Shown one piece after another: positions 1-5,621 of a stretch of 9,422 nucleotides of DNA. How positions within the stretch are numbered: the stretch's first letter is position 1; every line of letters begins with the position of its first letter. This DNA comes from an uncultured Sphingobium sp. (lineage in GTDB: Bacteria; Pseudomonadota; Alphaproteobacteria; Sphingomonadales; Sphingomonadaceae): contig CAMLFF010000106.1 in NCBI GenBank assembly GCA_946479185.1, positions 1-9,422 of the forward strand, in the 5' to 3' direction. Below the pieces are notes generated by a model that was given only the letters and a program-made list of their open reading frames with translations, was not told the origin of the DNA and ran no database searches. Both the position numbers and the translations under genes were made by a program.

Positions 1-1229
1 CACTGCTGATCCTGCCCGTGCAACGGGATTTCGGCATCTCGGACACCCAAGCGGCGTTGCTGCTCGGTGCCGCATTTTCATTGACATATGCGGTTGCGGG
101 GATGCCTATCGCACGCTTTGCCGACACCAGAAACCGCCGCAATATCGTCGCTGGCTGCATCGCTTTTTGGAGCGCTGCGACAATGCTGTGCGGCATTGCC
201 CAAAATTATACACACCTGTTTCTGGCGCGGATGGGCATTGGTGTTGGGGAATCCGGTTATGGCCCAGCCACATGGTCAATCGTCACGGATTCCTACCCAC
301 GTGAAAAAGTTGCCTTTGCAACCGGTGTCCTTTCCATCGGGGCGACAGCAGGCACAGGTCTTGCCCTGTTTATGGGCGGTGCGGTGCTGGCGATGGTGGC
401 ACATTTCCCCACGGTCAGCCTGCCCTTCGGCGGCACCATCCGCCCCTGGCAATGGGCCTTCATCATTGTCGGCGCGCCGGGGCTGATTTGGGCGCTCGTC
501 GTGCTGACCACCAAGGAACCCGTCCGGCGCGGTCAGCAAAAAGGTCGCAAGCTGAAGAGCGTTCCCGTGAAAGAAGTAGCACGCTTCATGCGCGATGACT
601 GGCGTGTGTATCTCGCTGCAATCGGCGGACTGGCGATGAAGCTGCTGATGGTCATGGGCATCTCGCAGTGGATGCCAACGCTCTACAATCGCGAATTCGG
701 CTGGCAACTCTCCGATGTTGGCATGATCACCGGCGGGATAGCGATGGTCCTCTCCCCCATCGCCTTGCTGCTGGGCGCGCGCGTGTCCGAGGTGTGGATG
801 AAACAGGGCCGCTCGGATGCTAATCTGCGCATCGTCTTTTACGGCCTGTGCGTGTCAGTCCCCTGTTTCATGGCCGCGCCGCTGATGCCCAACCCCTGGA
901 TGGTGCTGACGTTGCAGTCCGTGGCGGTCTTCGTTTCAGCAATGGGCGCAGGTCCGGCCATTGCAGCCTTTCAGCTTGTCACCCCCAATCGGATGCGGGC
1001 GCAGGTCAGCTCGGTGAGTCAGTTCTGCACAAACGTTCTCGCCTTTGCGATTGGCCCGTTGATGGTCGCTCTTCTGACCGATTATCTGTTCGGTGATCCT
1101 CAAATGCTCAAATATTCGATCTCGCTCAGCACCGCCCTGCTCGGTCCGCTGACCATCCTGCTCACATGGCAAGGGCTCAAGCCATATGCGCGCAGCGTTG
1201 ATCGTGAAGCCCGCGAGACCGCGCAATGA
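1..1229 (+). CDS. MFS transporter, Spinster-like, 5'-truncated by window edge
   Basis: Inner-membrane secondary transporter of the major facilitator superfamily; substrate unknown. The open frame runs without a stop from base 3 (residues LLILPVQRDFGIS), so the GTG at 18 is internal and the real start lies left of the window; probably 20-30 residues are missing. About 408 residues are visible, with the usual alternation of hydrophobic segments. The TM2-TM3 loop motif A is recognisable as ARFADTRNRR, and the segment ARMGIGVGESGYGPATWSI is typical of the Spinster-like MFS proteins common in sphingomonads. A central basic loop (around KEPVRRGQQKGRK) separates the two six-helix halves. The stop TGA at 1227-1229 overlaps the ATG of a 14-codon mini-ORF, and the amidohydrolase follows 37 nt later, so the gene heads or sits inside the left operon. 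It probably imports or exports the compound handled by its neighbours. Family call is firm; role is inferred. Confidence 0.9.
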   Translation, partial: LLILPVQRDFGISDTQAALLLGAAFSLTYAVAGMPIARFADTRNRRNIVAGCIAFWSAATMLCGIAQNYTHLFLARMGIGVGESGYGPATWSIVTDSYPREKVAFATGVLSIGATAGTGLALFMGGAVLAMVAHFPTVSLPFGGTIRPWQWAFIIVGAPGLIWALVVLTTKEPVRRGQQKGRKLKSVPVKEVARFMRDDWRVYLAAIGGLAMKLLMVMGISQWMPTLYNREFGWQLSDVGMITGGIAMVLSPIALLLGARVSEVWMKQGRSDANLRIVFYGLCVSVPCFMAAPLMPNPWMVLTLQSVAVFVSAMGAGPAIAAFQLVTPNRMRAQVSSVSQFCTNVLAFAIGPLMVALLTDYLFGDPQMLKYSISLSTALLGPLTILLTWQGLKPYARSVDREARETAQ

Positions 1230-1270
1230 GCGCTGAAATCAAGATCAGCTCGGAGACCATAGGAACATGA
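1226..1270 (+). other. 14-codon mini-ORF bridging two genes by ATGA overlaps
   Basis: An ATG at 1226 overlaps the stop of the MFS gene (ATGA), reads MSAEIKISSETIGT, and ends at TGA 1268-1270, which itself overlaps the ATG of the amidohydrolase at 1267 (again ATGA). Both overlaps are seen directly. It may only be chance, or a translational relay that carries ribosomes across the 37-nt gap. The peptide resembles nothing I recognise. Confidence 0.25.
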
Positions 1271-2175
1271 CCTCTATCGAAAGCCTCGAGATCATCGACG
1301 CGCAGATCCACGAGCCTTTTCCGGCCATGAAGCTAAATGCCGGGGACATGCCGTTGCTGACCCGCTTCCAGATCGAACTGGCGCGCGAGGCGATGGACAC
1401 GATCGGTATCGACCGCGCCCTTGCCGTCACCGACGATGCATTTATCGAGCTCGCGGCGGAGCTTTTCCCGGGGCGCTTCCCCGGCGTACACACCTTCTTC
1501 CCGATCGTAGATGACTTTGGCCCTGCCGTCCGCAAAGTTGCCGCCAATCCGGCAATGGTGGCCGGTCGGGCGCTCGTCGGCAACTTCGCCACCGCAGAAA
1601 TGCGCCCCGAATTTGACGCCGGAAAGTTCGACACGCTTTACGCGACAGCGGAAGACGTCGGCCTGCCGATCTTCAATTCCACCCATGGCGGCTGCGCGCG
1701 CATGGCGGAGATTGCGGAACGCCATCCACGCCTTACCTTGATCATCGATCATATCGGCGTGGCGCAACACCCCGTGTCCCCGCCCGAGACCATGTCCTGG
1801 GCCACATTCCCGGATTTGTTGGACCTTGCCCGCTATCCTAACATTGCGGTGAAGCTGTGTGGCGCGCCGCTTCTTTCGGAAGACAATTATCCGTTTGAAG
1901 ACCTGTGGCCCCGGCTCGATCAGCTACTCGCTACTTTCGGTGCAGACCGGATCATGTGGGCTAGCGACTATACGCGCCTGCGCACGGCGGACCTGCCGCG
2001 TGGCGCCCGCCCCCGCAAACGCGGCCTCACTTATGCCGAAAGCCTGAACTTCCTGCTGCGCAGCGACCGACTAAGCTTTGCGGACAAGCAGATGATTTTC
2101 GGCGGCACGGCAAGCCGCCTGCTGAACCTGCCTAGCATCGCCGAAGACTGGCCCGTTCCGGCGATGCGATGGTAA
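1267..2175 (+). CDS. Amidohydrolase-2 family metal-dependent hydrolase (TIM barrel)
   Basis: Predicted cytosolic TIM-barrel enzyme of the amidohydrolase-related family that includes 2-pyrone-4,6-dicarboxylate lactonase, L-fuconolactonase and ACMSD/resorcylate-type decarboxylases; the exact reaction cannot be told. The 302-residue length is normal for the family. Strand 1 carries D11-A-Q-I-H15-E, where the first histidine of the usual H-x-H metal motif is Q13. Further likely active-site residues are H140 in FNSTHGG, D161-H162 in IIDHIG, and D234 in WASDYTRLR, the C-terminal aspartate expected after the last strands. The ATG at 1267 has AGGA only 2 nt upstream and GGAG 11 nt upstream, and overlaps the stop of a mini-ORF. 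The next gene starts 4 nt after its TAA, so the two are probably translationally coupled. In context it would act on a lactone, amide or carboxylate brought in by the transporter, which is inference. Confidence 0.85.
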   Translation: MTSIESLEIIDAQIHEPFPAMKLNAGDMPLLTRFQIELAREAMDTIGIDRALAVTDDAFIELAAELFPGRFPGVHTFFPIVDDFGPAVRKVAANPAMVAGRALVGNFATAEMRPEFDAGKFDTLYATAEDVGLPIFNSTHGGCARMAEIAERHPRLTLIIDHIGVAQHPVSPPETMSWATFPDLLDLARYPNIAVKLCGAPLLSEDNYPFEDLWPRLDQLLATFGADRIMWASDYTRLRTADLPRGARPRKRGLTYAESLNFLLRSDRLSFADKQMIFGGTASRLLNLPSIAEDWPVPAMRW

Positions 2176-2179
2176 TGGC

Positions 2180-3550
2180 ATGACCGATGCCGAAACCCTG
2201 CTCGCTCAGGTTGAAGAGGCCTGCAAGCGGTTGAAAATAGCGCAGACGACATTCGGGCGGCAGGCCGTGAACGACGGGAAATTTGTGAGCCGTCTACAGC
2301 AAGGTGGCCGCGTGACGTTGCAGACTGTGGAGCGGGTTCATCGCTTCATTGCGGAACAGGGCGGCCCTTCTGCAGCGAACCTTCGCTCGGCGATCATTGG
2401 CAGGGCCGAGATGGCCGTTGAGCATAGCTTCCGCTTCTACGATAACCGTCAGAAATATCTGATGTTTGTGAACACATCATCGGAAAAACAGGCCATTGCC
2501 GACCGCGCCTTGCGCCAATTGACATTCGCCCAGCCCCGCCCCCCGGCCATCCGTCTCTTTGACGGCGGCGCAGGCGATGGAACGGCGCTGATCCGGCTTC
2601 TACGCGGCGCGCACCGCCGCTATTCTTGGTTGCCATTCTATGTCGTTGCCAAGGAAATCAGCCTCGAAAATGTACGGCTGATGCTGGAGAAAATGCCGGA
2701 TCGATTTCAGGAGCATCCGGCAACCGTGATGGTGGTGACGAACCTGCCCTATTCCGAAGCGCCTTGGCTGAACCCGGCCAACCCTGTGGAAGCCAGCCGC
2801 ATGGTGTGGGAGGAAGTCGCGCTGGATGGCACGACTGCCGGCGACTTTGAGGAGGCGATCACCGAGCTCCACCCCTTTCTTGAACGCAACTGGCGTGTGC
2901 GGCGCAGCGCACACACGGGCCGTCCGTTGCATGAAGTGCCCGCCGTCCTCATCCTTTATCGTCGCGACCAACGGTTCGCGCTTGATGCCATCATTCCACG
3001 CCGCGGTCAGGCCCGTGCCGACTTCGACTTCGTGCTCTTGTCGCAGCCTTACAGCGCGCGGGCGGAACTGTCATTCAAAGCCGAGAAGATCATCGCCCCG
3101 CTCGTGCGCGCTTTGCGCCCCAGCGGACAGCTGATGGGCGTTCATAGCTATGGTGACGATCCGGGCATGGAATTGATCCGGACGATCTGGCCAGACGAAG
3201 CGCCGTTCGTTCACAAGCGGCAGACATTGATGGCAGCGGTGAAGGAGGAACTGGGCCGCGATGCCCGCAAGTTCCAGATTCATGATCTGACCGACGAAGC
3301 CTCGATTTTCCGCTTTGGCATCCAGACACTCGATAGTGAAATCAACCAGTCGACCGACATCGGCTCTTCCACGCTGCTCGCCGCCTGGAATGCGGCCAGC
3401 TACGTCGCCCAGATCGAGGATGATCGGCTGTCCGTCGCGATGAACAGCGATCATTATCTCGAAGCGACACGCCAGACCCTGCGCAAGCATGGCGGCCTGT
3501 GGTTCCAGAACGAAACTTACATCATTTCACGTCCCGCAGAGCTGGGATGA
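2180..3550 (+). CDS. SAM-dependent class I methyltransferase with N-terminal HTH-like domain
   Basis: A 456-residue two-part protein. Residues 1-60 look like a small helix-turn-helix of the type with FGRQAVNDGKFVSRLQQGG, found in phage-repressor-like alphaproteobacterial proteins. Residues about 120-330 look like a class I SAM-methyltransferase: glycine-rich motif I F127-DGGAGDGT, an acidic residue E159 after strand 2 (VVAKEIS), N188-LPY in MVVTNLPYSEAPW, then DFDFVLLSQPY (about 281-291) and LRPSGQLMGV (about 312-320) matching the later strands. The NLPY tetrad resembles that of rRNA or DNA adenine methylases, but the fold order here does not prove a nucleic-acid target. The last 130 residues are not recognised. 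The ATG at 2180 follows the amidohydrolase stop by 4 nt and has no strong Shine-Dalgarno, which suggests coupling. Its stop overlaps an ATG in the frame of the zinc-ribbon gene. Substrate unknown; small-molecule, protein or nucleic-acid methylation all remain possible. Confidence 0.7.
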   Translation: MTDAETLLAQVEEACKRLKIAQTTFGRQAVNDGKFVSRLQQGGRVTLQTVERVHRFIAEQGGPSAANLRSAIIGRAEMAVEHSFRFYDNRQKYLMFVNTSSEKQAIADRALRQLTFAQPRPPAIRLFDGGAGDGTALIRLLRGAHRRYSWLPFYVVAKEISLENVRLMLEKMPDRFQEHPATVMVVTNLPYSEAPWLNPANPVEASRMVWEEVALDGTTAGDFEEAITELHPFLERNWRVRRSAHTGRPLHEVPAVLILYRRDQRFALDAIIPRRGQARADFDFVLLSQPYSARAELSFKAEKIIAPLVRALRPSGQLMGVHSYGDDPGMELIRTIWPDEAPFVHKRQTLMAAVKEELGRDARKFQIHDLTDEASIFRFGIQTLDSEINQSTDIGSSTLLAAWNAASYVAQIEDDRLSVAMNSDHYLEATRQTLRKHGGLWFQNETYIISRPAELG

Positions 3551-3554
3551 ACAC

Positions 3555-3559
3555 GGAGG
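3555..3559 (+). promoter_or_regulatory. Ribosome binding site of the zinc-ribbon gene
   Basis: GGAGG lies 8 nt before the ATG at 3568. This decides for that start over the in-frame ATG at 3547, which overlaps the methyltransferase stop as ATGA but has only the weak GAGCTGGG before it. Confidence 0.6.
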
Positions 3560-3567
3560 CATACGCC

Positions 3568-3777
3568 ATGGATAATCGCCCGACCTGCCCATTCTGCCAG
3601 GCCATCTGGACACCGGCCATGATGCTGCAGCTCGAGCGGTTTTCCAGCACCGGTGGATGCCGATGCTGCAGTTCGGCGCAAGATATCGCCGCTGCCCCCG
3701 CGCTCGAAACGCCAGAACAGGATCTGTGTTGCGAGACATGCGGGAAAGCGATCTATCTCGCACCCAAGTTAGCGTAA
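3568..3777 (+). CDS. Small cysteine-rich zinc-ribbon-like protein (69 aa)
   Basis: A cytosolic-looking protein with no signal peptide or membrane segment. Eight of its 69 residues are cysteine, arranged as C7-PF-C10, C31-R-C33-C34 and C54-C55-ET-C58. C7/C10 and C55/C58 (CETCGKAIY) form a good zinc-ribbon pair, and C31/C34 may make a further knuckle. A stretch poor in cysteine (AQDIAAAPALETPEQ) links the second and third clusters. I chose ATG 3568 because GGAGG precedes it at 8 nt; a start at 3547 would add MNTEAYA. It directly follows the HTH-methyltransferase, so it is probably made with it and may be a partner, for example a metal-binding or nucleic-acid-binding subunit. No known family is recognised beyond zinc-binding treble or ribbon folds. 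Codon use is like that of its neighbours and the cysteine pattern is too regular for a chance ORF. Confidence 0.7.
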   Translation: MDNRPTCPFCQAIWTPAMMLQLERFSSTGGCRCCSSAQDIAAAPALETPEQDLCCETCGKAIYLAPKLA

Positions 3778-3798
3778 TATCAGGATCGTATAGCATAA

Positions 3799-3811
3799 GT
3801 CAAAATTTGAC
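3799..3811. promoter_or_regulatory. Inverted repeat GTCAAA-A-TTTGAC, operator-like
   Basis: A perfect 6-bp inverted repeat around a single central base, in the AT-rich spacer just after the zinc-ribbon gene. It contains TTGAC on both strands, which could mean overlap with a promoter -35 element. The binding protein is unknown and chance is possible in AT-rich DNA. Confidence 0.35.
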
Positions 3812-3845
3812 CGTCTAATGATCTTTACTTTACCTTTTTAAATTG

Positions 3846-3871
3846 TGGGATGCGTCCCAACTTTAGTGGGA
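3846..3871. promoter_or_regulatory. TGGGA/TCCCA/TGGGA operator-like cluster
   Basis: TGGGA (3846-3850), TCCCA (3855-3859) and TGGGA (3867-3871) occur in a row. The first two form a 14-bp palindrome, TGGGATGCGTCCCA. The two TGGGA copies lie 21 bp apart, about two helical turns, as expected for sites on one face of DNA. The palindrome resembles the LacI-family CelR operator TGGGAGCGCTCCCA, differing only in the centre, but no LacI-type gene is in the window. It lies about 120-145 bp before the oxygenase start. Confidence 0.4.
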
Positions 3872-3879
3872 ACCAATGT

Positions 3880-3901
3880 GGTTTACACATCATGATAAAC
3901 C
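3880..3901. promoter_or_regulatory. Inverted repeat GGTTTA-N10-TAAACC, operator-like
   Basis: Perfect 6-bp arms separated by 10 bp, a spacing suited to a dimeric regulator binding two adjacent major grooves. A second small palindrome, ATCATGAT (3889-3896), sits inside it, off-centre. It overlaps the proposed promoter of the oxygenase from its -35 towards its -10, a position typical of a repressor site. The regulator is unknown; the LuxR-type gene at 5581-6357 is one candidate only by proximity. Confidence 0.4.
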
Positions 3902-3909
3902 TCCTTAAT
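3882..3909 (+). promoter_or_regulatory. Possible sigma-70 promoter of the oxygenase gene
   Basis: TTTACA (3882-3887, 5 of 6 to the -35 consensus), a 16-bp spacer, and CTTAAT (3904-3909, 4 of 6 to the -10 consensus). Transcription would begin near 3916, leaving a leader of about 75 nt. AT-rich DNA makes chance matches common. Confidence 0.3.
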
Positions 3910-3978
3910 CAACGTCATTAGCGCATCGGATGCAGACCTTGTCGCCAGAAACAAGGCTGCGGACGATTAACGAATGAT

Positions 3979-5067
3979 ATGGAGAGCATGATGTTTGACG
4001 TACCGTCTGCTGCAACAACTGAAAATCCTGATCTTGATGATCGGACGCCATCCACGAGCCCGGCAAAAGCAGACCATCTCCCTTTTGTCGACATCTCAAA
4101 GCTAAATGGCAGTGAGCAAGACCGGCAAGAGTTGATCATCCATCTGCGGAGCGTGCTGCACCGCTATGGCTTCTTCTATCTGAAAGGCCATGGTGTGGAC
4201 CCCGCACTTTGCGAATCCACTCTCTCTGTTTCGAAGCAGTTTTTCGCTCTCCCAGAAGACGATAAACTCGCCATTGAGATGATCAAATCGCCGCATTTCC
4301 GTGGCTATTGCCGGACGGGAATGGAGCTGACCGGAGGCAAGCCTGATTGGCGCGAACAGGTGGATTTTGACCGTGAGGAAGCGCCTTTGCCGGTCGGCGC
4401 AGATACGCCCGCATGGCACCGCTCGATTGGTCCTAACCAGTGGCCCGAGGCATTGCCGCAGATGCGCTCTGTGATCCTCGACTATCAATCCGAGGTGACG
4501 CGGGTGGGCATTGAAGTGCTCCGCGCGATTGCACTCGCATTGGGGCAGCCAGAAGATGCTTTCGCGCCCATGTACAAATCCGGACCGCGCCAGCATCTCA
4601 AGATCGTGCGCTACCCCGGTCGCGCCGAAACGACATCCAAGCAGGGCGTCGGTGCCCACAAAGATGGCGGACTGGTCACCATCCTGTTGCAGGACGTTCT
4701 GCCCGGCCTGCAGGTGCAGCTGGATGATGGCTCATGGATTGACGCCCCGCCACTGCCCGGCACGTTCGTGGTCAACACCGGCGAGCTGCTTGAACTGGCC
4801 ACGAACGGCTTTGTTCATGCGGATGTCCATTGCGCGACATCGCCCGCCGCAGGTACCGAGCGCTTCTCGATCCCCTTCTTTTTGGGTGCGAGCCATGAAG
4901 GCACCATTCCCCTGATCGAGCTGCCGCCAGAATTACGCGCCGTCGAGCGGGGCGTAAGTTCCGACCCGTCCAACCCGCTCTTGCGCGATGTCGGCTTGAA
5001 CCACCTCAAGGCGCGCCTGCGGTCACACCCCGATGTCGCCAGGATCCATTATGCCGACTTAGTCTGA
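3979..5067 (+). CDS. 2-oxoglutarate/Fe(II) oxygenase, isopenicillin-N-synthase-like
   Basis: Non-haem iron enzyme that would couple 2-oxoglutarate decarboxylation to oxidation of a substrate; substrate unknown. Numbering from 3979, residues 35-150 are the DIOX_N-like region (PFVDISKL, RYGFFYLKGHGV, SKQFFALPEDDK). The jelly-roll core follows with the iron ligands H227-K-D229 (GAHKDGG) and H284 (ADVHCATS), and R295-F-S297, the 2-oxoglutarate-binding pair 11 residues after the second histidine. Spacing is canonical, so the enzyme should be active. Length, 362, is usual. Three starts are possible: ATG 3979 (no Shine-Dalgarno), 3988, and 3991, which has GGAG at 3981-3984 spaced by 6 nt and gives 358 residues; 3991 may be the true one. 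The gene stands apart from the upstream operon, behind an AT-rich spacer with operator-like repeats, and is probably controlled separately. Many plant-type members oxidise hormones or alkaloids, and bacterial members act on diverse small molecules. Confidence 0.9.
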   Translation: MESMMFDVPSAATTENPDLDDRTPSTSPAKADHLPFVDISKLNGSEQDRQELIIHLRSVLHRYGFFYLKGHGVDPALCESTLSVSKQFFALPEDDKLAIEMIKSPHFRGYCRTGMELTGGKPDWREQVDFDREEAPLPVGADTPAWHRSIGPNQWPEALPQMRSVILDYQSEVTRVGIEVLRAIALALGQPEDAFAPMYKSGPRQHLKIVRYPGRAETTSKQGVGAHKDGGLVTILLQDVLPGLQVQLDDGSWIDAPPLPGTFVVNTGELLELATNGFVHADVHCATSPAAGTERFSIPFFLGASHEGTIPLIELPPELRAVERGVSSDPSNPLLRDVGLNHLKARLRSHPDVARIHYADLV

Positions 5068-5109
5068 ACATTAATAAGAAGTCCAAAAGAAACCGCACCG
5101 AACAGAACA

Positions 5110-5134
5110 GCATTCTACAGGTCTTTCAGAATGC
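5110..5134 (+). terminator. Weak hairpin after the oxygenase gene
   Basis: GCATTCT (5110-5116) and AGAATGC (5128-5134) form a perfect 7-bp stem around an 11-nt loop, 43 nt past the oxygenase stop. There is no T-tract after it and the stem is not GC-rich, so it is at best a weak or processing hairpin. Confidence 0.2.
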
Positions 5135-5326
5135 AGACTTATCGGATCGTCCGCAATCGTCGCCATTCAGAGCCTTACGACGTGACGTCGGCTTTTGGCC
5201 ACCTCTGCCGCTCGATGGGCGGCCTGGGAACGGCGGCAATGTCCCCAAGAAGCGACGATGCCGCTTCAGACAGCTTTCGACCAGATTACGACGTTTGCTG
5301 ATCGCTCGCGAACGTCCGACCCTCAA
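5126..5326. repeat. Possible dispersed intergenic repeat or gene remnant
   Basis: This stretch has an open frame on each strand with low-quality, arginine-, serine- and proline-rich translations and no known domain. On the - strand the reading (LGTLPPFPGRPSSGRGGQK) feels like the translated intergenic repeats frequently seen in sphingomonad genomes, but that is memory of style and not a match I can show. A 13-bp palindrome, CGACGT-G-ACGTCG, is at 5178-5190. The stretch is part of the 5068-5580 spacer, in which I see no convincing gene. Confidence 0.3.
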
Positions 5327-5370
5327 AATAGCACTCCTTCCGCGTCACCGAGCAGTCATGCTGAGCCGCC

Positions 5371-5385
5371 AACGTTGCACACGTT
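5371..5385. promoter_or_regulatory. Inverted repeat AACGT-TGCAC-ACGTT
   Basis: Perfect 5-bp arms around a 5-bp centre in the long spacer between the convergent operons. It is not next to any gene start that I trust, so an operator role is doubtful. Confidence 0.15.
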
Positions 5386-5447
5386 AAGTTCCGGGCGGCC
5401 TTAAACCTCTACTGCCTCGCACCCATCCTAAAATTTAGAAACGCGCG

Positions 5448-5621
5448 ATGCAGTTGACTTTGGTTTCGGCGCCAATCGCATCCTTTGTATCGCTGTTCGT
5501 TGCCCGGCGGCAGCAGGACAAAATCAAGAAAACCAGTCTAGAAACGGGCGGAGCGGAAATAGGGCAGCACTGGCTTAGTTTTAAGATGAAGCGAGCCTGC
5601 ACAATTCATGCACGCTCGTGA
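5448..5621 (+). CDS. Doubtful 57-aa ORF, hydrophobic N-terminus and basic middle
   Basis: ATG 5448 to TGA 5619-5621 reads MQLTLVSAPIASFVSLFVAR followed by a charged part RQQDKIKKTSLETGG. The first 20 residues could be one membrane segment with a positively charged inside flank, as in small membrane proteins. There is no Shine-Dalgarno sequence before the ATG. The last 40 bases overlap, antisense, the 3' end of the LuxR-type gene. It may equally be noise or a fragment of a larger lost gene. I do not recognise it. Confidence 0.2.
   Translation: MQLTLVSAPIASFVSLFVARRQQDKIKKTSLETGGAEIGQHWLSFKMKRACTIHARS

Noticed and set aside
18..20. GTG at 18 as start of the first MFS gene
   Set aside because: The frame is open to the left edge and the residues before it (LLILP) continue the first membrane segment, so it is an internal valine.
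276..707. 143-codon open frame on the - strand
   Set aside because: It lies wholly inside the MFS gene on the other strand, has no domain-like composition, and is explained by GC-rich codon use.
2180..3777. Toxin-antitoxin or restriction-modification system
   Set aside because: The small protein is the second gene and cysteine-rich, unlike a toxin or antitoxin, and no nuclease is present; the NLPY motif alone does not make a DNA methylase.
3807..3835. TTGACC as a -35 element with a -10 near 3830
   Set aside because: The sequence at the right spacing (TTACCT) is a poor -10; the TTTACA/CTTAAT pair further on is better.
3979..5067. Isopenicillin N synthase or another beta-lactam enzyme
   Set aside because: The protein has the iron and 2-oxoglutarate ligands of the wide family, but no other beta-lactam gene is present, and most bacterial members have other substrates.
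5115..5122. CTACAGGT as a lux-box half site
   Set aside because: It equals one half of the classical lux box reversed, but the second half is absent and no promoter is near.
5195..5404. 69-codon open frame on the + strand in the spacer
   Set aside because: Its composition is Ser/Pro/Thr-rich without any motif or ribosome binding site, and it overlaps the repeat-like stretch.
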